64,000 nt of DNA, taken from assembly GCA_028820215.1 (NCBI GenBank), contig JAPPKD010000299.1:1-64000 (forward strand), in the 5' to 3' direction. Source of the stretch: Spirochaetaceae bacterium (lineage in GTDB: Bacteria > Spirochaetota > Spirochaetia > SZUA-6 > Bin103). The stretch's first letter is position 1; each line of letters begins with the position of its first letter. Positions 43,403 through 52,870 of this stretch are shown here, one piece after another. The notes under the pieces were generated by a model. It was given only the letters and a program-made list of their open reading frames with translations, made no database searches and was not told where the DNA came from. The position numbers and the translations under genes are program-made.

Positions 43403-44509
43403 ATGAAAATCACCGATGTCGAGGTGCGCTGCTACGCGTGGCCGCGCCCCGTGCCGATCAGCAACGGCAAGTACACGTACACCGACGTGACCTTCACGCC
43501 GGTCCTCATCCACACCGACGAAGGAGTCACCGGCGTCGGCTGGACCGGCGGAACCGCCGCCGGTCGCCCGGGCGCCATCGCCCAGGCGCTGGTCGGGCAC
43601 TTCCGGCAGGCGCTCGTCGGTCGCGATCCCTTCGCCTATCGGCGGCTCTGGGACGACATGTGGGAGCCCAAGATCGTCGGGCGGCGGGGAATGTCGACGC
43701 AGGTCATCAGCGCGCTCGACGTCGCGCTCTGGGACCTGATCGGCAAGGCGACCGGCCGGTCCGTCCACCACCTGCTCGGCGGCTACACCGACCGCATCCC
43801 CGCCTATATCGCCGGCGGCTACTACGAGGAGGGCAAGGGGCTGCGCGAGCTGGCCCAGGAGATGGAAGAGAACCTGGAGCTCGGCGCGCGGGCGGTGAAG
43901 ATGAAGGTCGGCGCCGTGCCGATCCCGGAAGACGTCGAGCGCGTGCGCGTGGTGCGTGACGCGATCGGCCCGGACATCTCCCTGCTGGTCGATGCCAACA
44001 ACGCCTACAGCGCCTACCAGGCGATCGACTTCGCCCGGCGCATCGAGGAGTTCGACGTCTTCTGGTTCGAGGAGCCGGTGGCGCCCGACGATTACCGGGG
44101 ACACGCTCGCGTGGCAGCGGCCACCAGCATCCCGGTCGCGACCGGCGAGAATGAGTACACCCGCTACGGGTTTCGCGATCTGATCGAGCACGACGGCGCG
44201 GCCATCCTCAACGTCGACGCCCAGATCGTCGGCGGCATCACGGAGTTCATGAACGTCGCTGCGCTGGCGGCCGCCCACGATCTCGCGATCGCCCCGCATG
44301 GTGCGCAGGAGATCCACGTCCATCTGGTGGCGGCCGTGCAGGGAGGCCTGATCCTGGAGTACTACCGGGAGACGATAGATCCCCTGCGCGGGCGCCTGTT
44401 CAGTCCGAAGCTGACCCTGGATGACGACGGGCAGGTCGTGGTTCCGGATGCGCCGGGACTGGGCATCGAGATCGACTTCGACGTGCTCGCCGAGCATCGC
44501 GTTGCCTGA
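43403..44509 (+). CDS. Galactarate/mandelate-type enolase-superfamily dehydratase
   Basis: A 368-residue mandelate-racemase-subgroup enzyme. Active-site set is complete: KMK (Lys166, Lys168), metal ligands Asp197 (DANNAY), Glu223 (FEEPV) and Glu249 (GENEY), and base His299 (APHGAQE). This favours a sugar-acid dehydratase or racemase. A Trp/Tyr-rich N-terminal lid (CYAWPRPVPISNGKYTYTD) sets specificity. ATG 43403 is preceded by a promoter only 9 nt away. It stands alone, 26 nt before the giant Ig/OmpA gene on the same strand. Confidence 0.9.
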   Translation: MKITDVEVRCYAWPRPVPISNGKYTYTDVTFTPVLIHTDEGVTGVGWTGGTAAGRPGAIAQALVGHFRQALVGRDPFAYRRLWDDMWEPKIVGRRGMSTQVISALDVALWDLIGKATGRSVHHLLGGYTDRIPAYIAGGYYEEGKGLRELAQEMEENLELGARAVKMKVGAVPIPEDVERVRVVRDAIGPDISLLVDANNAYSAYQAIDFARRIEEFDVFWFEEPVAPDDYRGHARVAAATSIPVATGENEYTRYGFRDLIEHDGAAILNVDAQIVGGITEFMNVAALAAAHDLAIAPHGAQEIHVHLVAAVQGGLILEYYRETIDPLRGRLFSPKLTLDDDGQVVVPDAPGLGIEIDFDVLAEHRVA

Positions 44510-44535
44510 ACGGTATCGGCGGTAGCGCCGGCAGG

Positions 44536-47500
44536 ATGCCTTCGGCAACGGCACCTACGCTGACTCGCGGCCGGGCCGTGGTGGCACGGCGCGTCAGCCG
44601 CGGTCCGGTGATCCGTGCCCGGCTCATGGTCGTAGGCGCCTTGCTGGTGGGCGCCACAGGCTGGCTGTCTGCACTGGGCGGTGACGAACGGCCTGCTCCG
44701 GCGGTGGCGGTCAACGCCGATCCTCCGCATTTCTCACCCGCTCACTCGCCGGGCGAAAACGACACGACCAGGCTGGTGACCGCCGTCGACGTTCAGCAGG
44801 CCGGCGCAGTGGTCAAGGCGTACCGCCTGGTGATCAGCGACGAGGACGGCCGGCCGGTGCGCACCATGGATGGCGACAGCGGGGAGCCCATCCCCGACGT
44901 GGTGCCGCGCCTGCTGATCGACCTGGGGTTGCAGGAGCCCGCCTCGATCGAAGTGCCGGAGTCGTTCACCTGGGACGGCCGCGACGACCGGGGAGCCCGG
45001 GTTCCGGAAGGCGTATACCGCTTCGTCCTCGAGGTAACCGACGACTTCGGCAACACCGGGCGCTCCGTGCCGAGGCAGGTCATGGTGGATGACACCCCGC
45101 CGGCGGTCACCGTCGAGGCCGAGTACCCGATCTTCTCGCCCGACGGCGATGGGAGCAGGGACAGCCTGCCGATCCTGCAGACCGGGTCGAGCGAGGTACG
45201 ATGGTCCGGACGGTTTTTCGACAGCCTCGGGGCCGTGGTCCGCACGTTCCTGTGGACCGACGGGCCACCGGCGGACTTCCTCTGGGACGGCCGGGACAGC
45301 GACGGGCGTGTGCTCCCGGACGGCACCTACCGCTATCGGATGAGCGCACTCGACCTGGCCGGCAACGATACCGTCGTCACCGTCGACGGCATCGTCATCG
45401 ACACCGTGACCAGACGGCTGGAGATCGACTTGGCGCTGCCGGCGTTCTCTCCGAACGGCGACGGCGTTCTCGACGAGATGATCTTTCCCGTCACCATCGA
45501 CGTGGGCGACAGTCTGGTCGACTGGCAGGCGGAGGTCCGCGATGCGGACGCTCGGGTGATGCGCACCATGTCCGGGCCGGCCCCGGTTCCGCAGCCGCTG
45601 CGCTTCGACGGACGCAACGATGAACGGGCGGTGATTGCCGAGGGCGACTACACGCTGGTGCTATCCGCCCGGTATGCGAACGGGAGCACGCGGGTCGTCG
45701 CGTCGCCGCCGTTCACGTTGGATGTCACGCCACCGGACGCGTTCGTGCAGCTCCATTACGAGACGATCTCGCCCAACGGCGACGGCGTCCGCGACGACCT
45801 GCTGGTGACTCAGGAGTCGTCCGGAGACGGGGCATGGCTGGTGTCGATCACGGATGAACGCGGTGAGCCGGTGTGGTCGGAGCGCGCGGCGGTCGCCAGC
45901 GTCACCTTCCGGTGGGACGGCCGCGACAGCCTGGGCAGGCGGGTCGCTGACGGCCGCTACCTCTACGAGTTGTCGGGGCGCGACGGCGCAGGCAACGGCT
46001 TCTCCTCCGGGCCGCTCGCCTTCACCGTCGACACCCGCGAAGCGACGGCTTCGCTGCAGGCCGGACGTACGCATTTTTCGCCGAACGGCGACGGGGTCCA
46101 GGACACGGTGGAGATCGCGCCCGAGCTCTCGGTTACCGACAGCATCGAGTCGGCGCAGCTCGAGATCGCCGACGCGTCCGGCACCGTCTGGTATCGGGAA
46201 CGTGGCCGCGCGGCGGTCGAGCGCTTCGAGTGGACGGGCCTGGCCGGCGACGGCAAGCCGTTTCCGGACGGCGAGTACTCCGTGCGGCTCGCCGTGCAGT
46301 ACGCCAACGGCACCAGCGCGGCCGCCGAAGGCGGGCCGGTCACGCTCGACACGACCTATCCGACGATCGAAGCGAGCACCGACGACCTCCTGTTCTCGCC
46401 GGACGGCGACGGCGTCAAGGACGAGTTGCTCATCAAGCAGGCGTCGAGCAGCGAGGAGATCTGGGAGGCTCGCTTCATCGACCAGGATGGCATGGCGGTC
46501 GCCACCGCGAGCTGGCAGGGCCGGGTGGCCGATTACCGCTGGAACGGCATGAGCGATCAGGGGACGCCCGCGGCAGACGGGACGTACCAGTACCAGGTCA
46601 CGGCCACGGACGCCGCCGGCAACAGCGTCACCGCGCTCCTGCCGGGAATACGGCTGGACACGCGTCAAACCGAGGCTCGCGTGGATGTAGCCGAAGCCGA
46701 CCGGACCGGCGCCGCCGCCGCCTTCTCGCCCAACGCTGACGGCGAACGCGACGAGATGCTGCTCATCCTGTCGGCGACGCCGGACGTGCCGGTGGAGACC
46801 TGGACCGTTGCGGTCCTCGACGAGTCCGAGGCCCCGGTGCGGATCTTCCGCGGCGGTCGGGAGCTGCCTGCGACACAGCGCTGGCTGGGCCGCGCCACGA
46901 CCGGCGACATGGCGCGGGACGGCGAGTACGGCGTGGTGTTCACGGTCGTCTACCGCAAGGGCGACGTCGTCGAGGACCGGTTGGACGTGCCCATCATCCT
47001 GGACACGGTCTACCCGGCGTTCGAGGTGGAGGCCGACTACCTCCTGTTCTCGCCGGACGGGGACGGCAACCGCGACGTGCTGCGGATCACCCATGCCACG
47101 GATGCCGAACACGAGTGGCACACCGAGCTGGTGGCCGCCGACGGCACGATCGTCCGCGAGCTCACGGTACGGGATGGCGCGCTTCGCGACCTGGTCTGGG
47201 ACGGCACGGACAGTCAGGGCACGCGCGTGCCGGACGGCGAGTACCGCTACCGCGTGCGCGGCACGGACGCCGCCGGCAACGTCACCACCGGCGAGCTGCC
47301 GCCGATCCGCGTGGATACCCGTACGGGCGCAGCGTGGATGGAAGCGTCCACGACCGGCTTCTCCCCGAACGGTGACGGCGTGGACGACGAGATGTTCTTC
47401 GAATTGCGGGTCACCGAGGACCTGCCGTTGCAGGCGTGGGAGCTTGTCATCGCCGACGCCGGCGGCGATGCGGTGCGTACCTACAGCGGCGTCTCCGAGA

Positions 47501-49053
47501 CGATCTTTCCGATGCGCCTGCCCTGGGACGGCAGTGACGACTCGGGGGACCGCGTGGACGACGGACAGTACGCCGCGACGTTCACGGTCGAGTACGCGAA
47601 GGGGGACGTGAGCCGGGTTGCCGGTACGGCCGTGACGTTGGACACACGGCCGCCGGCGGTGCGCGTCGGAGCGCCGTATCTGCTGTTCTCCCCCGACGGC
47701 GACGGGCGCCGGGACACGATCACGCTGACGCACGAGGCGACGCCCGGGGACCGGTGGGAGGCGACGATCACCGACGACCGGGACGGCGCCGTGGTCCTGC
47801 GGCGGGTATGGCAGGAGGAGGGGCCTCTGCCGGACCTGGTGTGGGACGGCCGCACCGAATCCGGCGCCGCCGTGCCGGACGGCAGCTACACCTACCGCAT
47901 CGCCAGCGTCGATGCCGGAGGAAACAGCGTCAGTGCGGTCCTGGAGGGAATCCAGGTCGACACCGTCACCACCGTCGCCGCGGTCTCCGCCTCCGGCGAT
48001 GCCTTCTCCCCCAACGGCGACGGCGACCGCGACACGATCGACTTCTTCATATCCGCCACCACGTCCGTGCAGATCGACCGCTGGGCGCTGACGATCTACG
48101 ACGGCACGGCCAGTCCGGTGCGCGTCTTCGGCGGAGGACGGGGCGCCGCGCCGCTGCCGGAGGCGATCGTCTGGGACGGACGCAGCGACCGCGGCAACAA
48201 GGTGCCGGACGGGTTCTTCCGCGCATCCCTGGGGATCGAGTACGTGAAGGGAAACGTCGTCGAAGCGGCCACCGATCCCTTCCTGATGGACTCGGAGCCG
48301 CCACGGGCAACGATCGAGACGCAGCTAGACACGCCCTCGTTGCCGTTCTCGCCGGACGACGACGGCGTGAACGACAGGCTGACGATCCTGCTGGACGCCT
48401 ACGACGAAGGCGGCATCGCGTCATGGACGCTGCAGATCCTGGACCCGCGGGGGCAGCTCTTCGACTCGTCGAGCGGCCGCGGCAGCGCTCCGCCTCCGGC
48501 CTTCGAGTGGGGCGGCTTCTCCAGGGAGACGGGTGAGCTGGTCGAGGCAGCGGTCGACTACACGCTGCGGATGGAGGTGTTCGATCACGTCGGCAACCGG
48601 ACGACGGCATCGGCGGTCGTACCGATCGACGTCCTGGTGTTGCGGGAGGGCGACCGTCTGCGCATCCGCATATCGAGCATCACCTTCGCGCCGAACACCG
48701 CCGACTACCGGCGCCTCGGCGACGCGGAGAAGACACGCAGGAACCTGCGGACGCTCGACCGCCTTGCCGAGATTCTGCACCGCTACGGCACCTACAGCAT
48801 CCTGCTGGAGGGGCACGCGGTATCCGTGCACTGGGCCGACGCGGAGAAGGCCCGCCAAGAGCAGGAGGAGGTGCTGCTGCCGCTTTCCGCGGCCCGTGCG
48901 GAGGCCGTGCGCGCCGCGTTGATCGAGCGCGGTGTCGCTGGCAGCCGGATGACCACCACCGGACTGGGCGGCGCGGAGCCACTGGTTCCGCACGGCGACG
49001 AGCGCAACCGCTGGAAGAACCGCCGCGTCGAATTCTGGTTGAACAGGCCGTGA
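44536..49053 (+). CDS. Giant FlgD-Ig repeat and OmpA-domain protein
   Basis: A 1505-residue envelope protein. A membrane/signal segment lies at about 28-47 (LMVVGALLVGATGWLSAL). Then twelve FlgD-type Ig units of about 105 residues each start at FSP(N/D)GDG, an acidic calcium-binding-like loop, near nt 44730, 45131, 45445, 45767, 46075, 46393, 46723, 47047, 47359, 47686, 48004 and 48346; the first and last are degenerate. From the second on, endings alternate strictly between DAAGN-type and Y(A/R/V)(N/K)G-type, so the true unit is a pair. The C-terminus (from about 48640) is an OmpA-like domain with LLEGHAVSVHW and NRRVEFWL for peptidoglycan binding. Probably a periplasmic scaffold. Confidence 0.88.
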   Translation: MPSATAPTLTRGRAVVARRVSRGPVIRARLMVVGALLVGATGWLSALGGDERPAPAVAVNADPPHFSPAHSPGENDTTRLVTAVDVQQAGAVVKAYRLVISDEDGRPVRTMDGDSGEPIPDVVPRLLIDLGLQEPASIEVPESFTWDGRDDRGARVPEGVYRFVLEVTDDFGNTGRSVPRQVMVDDTPPAVTVEAEYPIFSPDGDGSRDSLPILQTGSSEVRWSGRFFDSLGAVVRTFLWTDGPPADFLWDGRDSDGRVLPDGTYRYRMSALDLAGNDTVVTVDGIVIDTVTRRLEIDLALPAFSPNGDGVLDEMIFPVTIDVGDSLVDWQAEVRDADARVMRTMSGPAPVPQPLRFDGRNDERAVIAEGDYTLVLSARYANGSTRVVASPPFTLDVTPPDAFVQLHYETISPNGDGVRDDLLVTQESSGDGAWLVSITDERGEPVWSERAAVASVTFRWDGRDSLGRRVADGRYLYELSGRDGAGNGFSSGPLAFTVDTREATASLQAGRTHFSPNGDGVQDTVEIAPELSVTDSIESAQLEIADASGTVWYRERGRAAVERFEWTGLAGDGKPFPDGEYSVRLAVQYANGTSAAAEGGPVTLDTTYPTIEASTDDLLFSPDGDGVKDELLIKQASSSEEIWEARFIDQDGMAVATASWQGRVADYRWNGMSDQGTPAADGTYQYQVTATDAAGNSVTALLPGIRLDTRQTEARVDVAEADRTGAAAAFSPNADGERDEMLLILSATPDVPVETWTVAVLDESEAPVRIFRGGRELPATQRWLGRATTGDMARDGEYGVVFTVVYRKGDVVEDRLDVPIILDTVYPAFEVEADYLLFSPDGDGNRDVLRITHATDAEHEWHTELVAADGTIVRELTVRDGALRDLVWDGTDSQGTRVPDGEYRYRVRGTDAAGNVTTGELPPIRVDTRTGAAWMEASTTGFSPNGDGVDDEMFFELRVTEDLPLQAWELVIADAGGDAVRTYSGVSETIFPMRLPWDGSDDSGDRVDDGQYAATFTVEYAKGDVSRVAGTAVTLDTRPPAVRVGAPYLLFSPDGDGRRDTITLTHEATPGDRWEATITDDRDGAVVLRRVWQEEGPLPDLVWDGRTESGAAVPDGSYTYRIASVDAGGNSVSAVLEGIQVDTVTTVAAVSASGDAFSPNGDGDRDTIDFFISATTSVQIDRWALTIYDGTASPVRVFGGGRGAAPLPEAIVWDGRSDRGNKVPDGFFRASLGIEYVKGNVVEAATDPFLMDSEPPRATIETQLDTPSLPFSPDDDGVNDRLTILLDAYDEGGIASWTLQILDPRGQLFDSSSGRGSAPPPAFEWGGFSRETGELVEAAVDYTLRMEVFDHVGNRTTASAVVPIDVLVLREGDRLRIRISSITFAPNTADYRRLGDAEKTRRNLRTLDRLAEILHRYGTYSILLEGHAVSVHWADAEKARQEQEEVLLPLSAARAEAVRAALIERGVAGSRMTTTGLGGAEPLVPHGDERNRWKNRRVEFWLNRP

Positions 49054-49144
49054 CCGGGGTCAATCTGAACGTCGGCCGCGGTCGCCGGAACGGCCGGCGG
49101 TCAGGAGATGGCGTACCGGTCGTGGCGTCGCTGGCCGCGCTGGA

Positions 49145-49468
49145 TCAGGAGCCGCGCCGGCGGAACAGGCCGGAGAAGAAGGACACCGCACCGGCAATGA
49201 TCAGGCCGATGCCGGTGATCGCCGCCCCGGCCTGCAGCAGTCCGCCGAGCAGCACCAGCACGCCGGCGCCCGCAAGGCTGGCCCATCCGGCGTTGCGCCG
49301 CGTGCGGTCGGTCAGCAGGATGTAGCCACCCCAGATGGCGGCCGCCCCCGCGACCAGGTATTCGATCGGTCCGGCGAACAGGATTCCCTTCGCGAGCAGC
49401 ACCACCGCCCCCGCGCCGGCCAGGAACAGGCCGTTCGACCCCGTCTTGATCAGGCTGCGCTCTTCCAT
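49145..49468 (-). CDS. Small membrane protein, function unknown
   Basis: A 107-residue protein with about four hydrophobic segments (GLFLAGAGAVVLLAKGILFA, EYLVAGAAAIWGGYILLT, WASLAGAGVLVLLGGLL and ITGIGLIIAGAVSFFSGLF) and a basic C-terminus RRRGS. It resembles small DUF308-like membrane proteins, without proof. ATG 49468 starts the frame sensibly (MEERSLIKTG). It lies 61 nt after the P450 stop on the same strand. Confidence 0.6.
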   Translation of the reverse strand: MEERSLIKTGSNGLFLAGAGAVVLLAKGILFAGPIEYLVAGAAAIWGGYILLTDRTRRNAGWASLAGAGVLVLLGGLLQAGAAITGIGLIIAGAVSFFSGLFRRRGS

Positions 49469-49529
49469 GGTCTCTGCAAGTGTGTGGGACCTTGCGTCCC
49501 GGCGGCAACCTCGGTACCGATCATCGTCG

Positions 49530-50747
49530 TCACGGGATCGCCAGGCGCAACCCGGCAAGCCCGCGGATCACGAACGTGGGGTTGTAGACGGACTCGCCGT
49601 CCAGCTCCACGTCCGGGACGTTGGCCGCCAAGTCGGCCAGGGCGACCGCCAGCTCGTGGCGGGCCAGGGGGGCCCCCACGCAGAAGTGGATGCCGCCGCC
49701 GAAGCCGACGTGGGCCGGATCCCCGCGCGCCACGTCGAAGCGGTCGGGGCGGGCGAACTGGCGCGGGTCGCGCTGGGCGGACCCGAACAGCATGGCCACC
49801 TGTTCGCCCACGGCCAGCGGCTGGCCGGCGATCTCGACGCCCGCCTCGAGCACCCAGCGCGCGAACATCTGCAGGGGGGAGTCCCACCGCAGCAGCTCCT
49901 CGACCGCCGTGGCCGCGCCCACTTCGCCGGCCACGAGGCGGCGCCACTGCTCGCGATGGGTCAGCAGCGCCCTCATGCCGTTGCCCAGCGCGTTGACCGT
50001 GGCCTCGTGCCCGGCTTCGAGCAGCACCATCGTGGTGGAAACGATCTCGTCGTCGCTGAGGCGGTCACCGCCGTCGGAAGTCCGCACGAGCTGCGAGACC
50101 AGGCGGCCGTCCGGTGAACGGCGTTTGTCGTCGATCAGCGCCCGCGTGTAGTCGATGAACTCGCCTGCCGCCGCGTCGGCCCGCGCCTTGAGCTCGTCGG
50201 AGGCCGACAGTTCGTACATCTTGACGATGGCGTGCGACCAGGAAAGCAGACGCCGGGTGTCGGCGCGGGGCACGCCCAGCACCTCTGCGATCACGGCCAC
50301 GGAGTAGGGCTGTGCGTAGTCTGCCAGCAGGTCGAAGGTCCGCATCTGCCGGCAGCGGTCGACGAGCTCCCGCGAGAGCCCGGCGATCACCGGTCCCAGC
50401 CCGGCCACCGAGCGGGAGGTGAACACCTTGGAGACCAGCTTCCGGATACGGGTGTGGTCCGGCGGTTCGAGGCTCAGCAGCGACCATCGCTCGTGCCGGT
50501 GGAAGGAGGCCCAGCGGGGGTCGGGAGGCGGCTGACCCAGCTCGGCCGGGGTGTACCGGTGGTGGTAGACGCGGCCAAGCCGGCGGTCGCGCAACGTCTC
50601 GTACACGTCGGCGAACCGCGTGAGCATCCACTGCCCGGTCTGCTCGTTGCGAAAGATCGGCGTCGCCTCCCGGATCCGCCCCAAAGCGGGATACGGATCG
50701 GCAAGGAACGCGGGATCGTAGAAGTCCAATCCCCGGTTCAGGTTCAT
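49530..50747 (-). CDS. Bacterial cytochrome P450
   Basis: A 405-residue soluble P450 mono-oxygenase of the bacterial class I type. Heme-binding GFGGGIHFCVGAPLAR with Cys356; I-helix LLEAGHEATVNALG, where the usual acid-Thr pair is His-Glu-Ala-Thr; EELLRWDSP is the K-helix ExxR. It needs a ferredoxin and reductase, neither being adjacent. ATG 50747 (MNLNRGLDFYDP) is preferred; a TTG at 50762 would overlap ligD. Last but one gene of the prs-purF run; the substrate is unknown. Confidence 0.92.
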   Translation of the reverse strand: MNLNRGLDFYDPAFLADPYPALGRIREATPIFRNEQTGQWMLTRFADVYETLRDRRLGRVYHHRYTPAELGQPPPDPRWASFHRHERWSLLSLEPPDHTRIRKLVSKVFTSRSVAGLGPVIAGLSRELVDRCRQMRTFDLLADYAQPYSVAVIAEVLGVPRADTRRLLSWSHAIVKMYELSASDELKARADAAAGEFIDYTRALIDDKRRSPDGRLVSQLVRTSDGGDRLSDDEIVSTTMVLLEAGHEATVNALGNGMRALLTHREQWRRLVAGEVGAATAVEELLRWDSPLQMFARWVLEAGVEIAGQPLAVGEQVAMLFGSAQRDPRQFARPDRFDVARGDPAHVGFGGGIHFCVGAPLARHELAVALADLAANVPDVELDGESVYNPTFVIRGLAGLRLAIP

Positions 50748-50758
50748 CCGGGCCCCGG

Positions 50759-52870
50759 TCAACGCCGTCGGGGCGAGGACAGGCTCAGGTAGCGCTCCAG
50801 CCGGCCGGCGGCGTCAGCGAGATCCTGGCCGTTCGCGAGCGCGTCGCGGAACAGGTCTCCCGTGCGCGCAAGTCGCTCGGGAACCGTGTCCAGCGTGAAG
50901 CGGGACGGCGACAGATCGGCGTCCAGCTCGTCCCAGGACAGAGGAGCGGATACCGTCGCACCGGAGACCGGCCGCACCGCGTAGGGCGGCACGACCGTCT
51001 GCTCCCGGCGGTTCTGCAGGAAGTCCACGTACACCCGGTCGCCGCGCCGGGCGGCCGACCGCTCGACGGTGGCGATGTCGCGGTGCTCCCGGACGACGAT
51101 TCGCGCCAGTCCCTCGCAGAACATGCGCGCCTGGTCGTAGGTGTAGCCGCCGGCCAGAGGGACGTAGACGTGCATGCCCGACTTGCCCGAGGTCTTCGGA
51201 TAGCCGGCGGTCTCCATGCCGTGCAGGACCCTGGCCAGCGTTCGCGCCACCCGCACCACCTTCGCGAACGACGACCCCTTGGCGTCCAGGTCGATGACCG
51301 CCCAGTCCGGGGCGTCGAGGTCGTCGATCCTGGACAGCCACGGATGAAAGTCGATGCTGCCGAGGTTGACCATGTACAACAGCGTGTCGCGGTCTCCGCA
51401 GACGATGTAGCGTGCCTCCTCGTCACCGGTGGACACGTCCACCGTGGGCACCCACGACGGCAGATGCGGCACCTGCTTCTGATAGAACCCCTCGCCGTCA
51501 ACGCCGTCGGGGTAACGCAGCAGGTGGATGGGACGCGAGCGCAGGTAGGGGAGCAGCGAATCGGCGACCGCAAGGTAGTAGTCGATCAGGTCGCCCTTGG
51601 TGTGGCCGCTGGCCGGCCAGTAGACCTTGTCCAGGTTGCCGAGCTTCACGCGTACGGCATCCGCGGGCGGCACAGGCCGGCGTCGCAGCGCTTCGTCGAT
51701 GGGCAGGCCGGCGGCGTCGCCGCCGGCGGGAAGTCGCACCCGTGCCCAGGCGTCCTGACGGCCCGGCCGATAGGCGGAATCGATGCGCTTCGCCACCAGC
51801 GCCTGCAGGCCCGCGGCCGATGCGGCGGCGGCCAGCCGTTCACCGTCCGCGGCGACGTGGTCCACGTACAGCACGGAGCCGCCCGGCGTGAGGATCGACT
51901 TCAGCAGCGCTTTGCGGTCGAGCAGGGACAGCCCGCGCACATCCCAGTCCTCGTAGTGGAGGAGGTCGAACGCGTAGAACGCGACACCGGACATGTCGCC
52001 GTCCGCCGCGTGGCGGTCGAGCTCGGCACGCGACGGCCGCCCGTGTCCGTCCACCGCCACCAGCACGCCGTCGATCACGGCGTGCTCGGCCCGCAACCCG
52101 CTGAGAGCGGCGAGGATGGCGTCGAAGCGGTCCGCGGCGCCGCCGTCCGCGGCGAGCAGCTCGGCCTGCCCGTCGCGGATGACGGCCAGCGTCCGCCGGC
52201 CCGCGAACTCCATCTCGAACAGCCACGCCGCATCGGAGAATGCGGCCCGCTCGCCTGCCGGACGCATGGGCCGCGGCCGGTCGGGGACGGATGCATGCCG
52301 GGCGTCCCGCAGGTCGACGGCGCCAGGCGGATCGCCGGGCGAGCGCGCGTAGCGGTCACGTGCCTTGAACAGCAGCCAGTCGTCGCCGGCTCCGGCCGTG
52401 CGCACCAGGTGCCACTCGCCGCGCAGCCGCCGGCCGCGCAGCACGACCTTGATCTCACCGGACGCCAGCGCCGCGGCCGTGCTCGGCGCGCGCCGGACCA
52501 GGTAGGTGCCGTGGTCCCAGATCTCCATGGTGCCGCCGCCGTACTGGCCTTTCGGGATCACCCCCCGGAACGCGATGTAGTCGAGCGGATGGTCTTCGGT
52601 GTGGACGGCAAGCCGTTTGTCCGTGGGGTCAAAGGAGAAGCCCCGCGGCACGGCGAAGCACAGCAGCACGCCGTCCATCTCCAGGCGCAGGTCGTAGTGC
52701 AGGCGCCGGGCTTCGTGGCGATGGACGACGAAGCGCAGCCCGCCCCCGTCCGTGCCGCCCGCGGCGGGCTCGGGCGTCCGGGAGAAGTCCCGCTTGGCGC
52801 GGTAGCGGTCGAGCGCCTGTGTGGCGGCGGTGTCGCCGGCAGCCCTCGCCTGCCGGCGAGGTTCGATCAC
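50759..52870 (-). CDS. ligD: LigD: phosphoesterase, dead ligase, polymerase
   Basis: A 703-residue LigD-type end-joining protein in the order PE, LIG, POL. PE: HEARRLHYDLRLE with His52, His58, Asp60 and EDHPLDY (His94). LIG: about residues 205-400, but motif I reads FEMEFAGRR, so the AMP-accepting Lys is Glu221 and the next Asp is Ala223; motif V is WARVRL instead of WxKxK, and the OB-fold with motif VI is missing. POL: primase-type domain with KVYWPASGHTKGDLIDYY and catalytic DLD (Asp527, Asp529). So end processing and synthesis should work but not sealing. GTG 52870 overlaps purF by 4 nt. No Ku gene is in the window. Confidence 0.88.
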   Translation of the reverse strand: MIEPRRQARAAGDTAATQALDRYRAKRDFSRTPEPAAGGTDGGGLRFVVHRHEARRLHYDLRLEMDGVLLCFAVPRGFSFDPTDKRLAVHTEDHPLDYIAFRGVIPKGQYGGGTMEIWDHGTYLVRRAPSTAAALASGEIKVVLRGRRLRGEWHLVRTAGAGDDWLLFKARDRYARSPGDPPGAVDLRDARHASVPDRPRPMRPAGERAAFSDAAWLFEMEFAGRRTLAVIRDGQAELLAADGGAADRFDAILAALSGLRAEHAVIDGVLVAVDGHGRPSRAELDRHAADGDMSGVAFYAFDLLHYEDWDVRGLSLLDRKALLKSILTPGGSVLYVDHVAADGERLAAAASAAGLQALVAKRIDSAYRPGRQDAWARVRLPAGGDAAGLPIDEALRRRPVPPADAVRVKLGNLDKVYWPASGHTKGDLIDYYLAVADSLLPYLRSRPIHLLRYPDGVDGEGFYQKQVPHLPSWVPTVDVSTGDEEARYIVCGDRDTLLYMVNLGSIDFHPWLSRIDDLDAPDWAVIDLDAKGSSFAKVVRVARTLARVLHGMETAGYPKTSGKSGMHVYVPLAGGYTYDQARMFCEGLARIVVREHRDIATVERSAARRGDRVYVDFLQNRREQTVVPPYAVRPVSGATVSAPLSWDELDADLSPSRFTLDTVPERLARTGDLFRDALANGQDLADAAGRLERYLSLSSPRRR

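Noticed and set aside
45661..47733. 690-codon minus-strand frame inside the Ig-repeat gene
   Set aside because: Its periodicity only mirrors the repeats on the coding strand.
44536..49053. Possible CRISPR-like or satellite array from periodic DNA
   Set aside because: The period is about 315 nt, in frame, and gives clean Ig units; it is a coding repeat.
50759..52870. Fully functional LigD/Ku end-joining operon
   Set aside because: The ligase motifs are degenerate and no Ku gene is adjacent.
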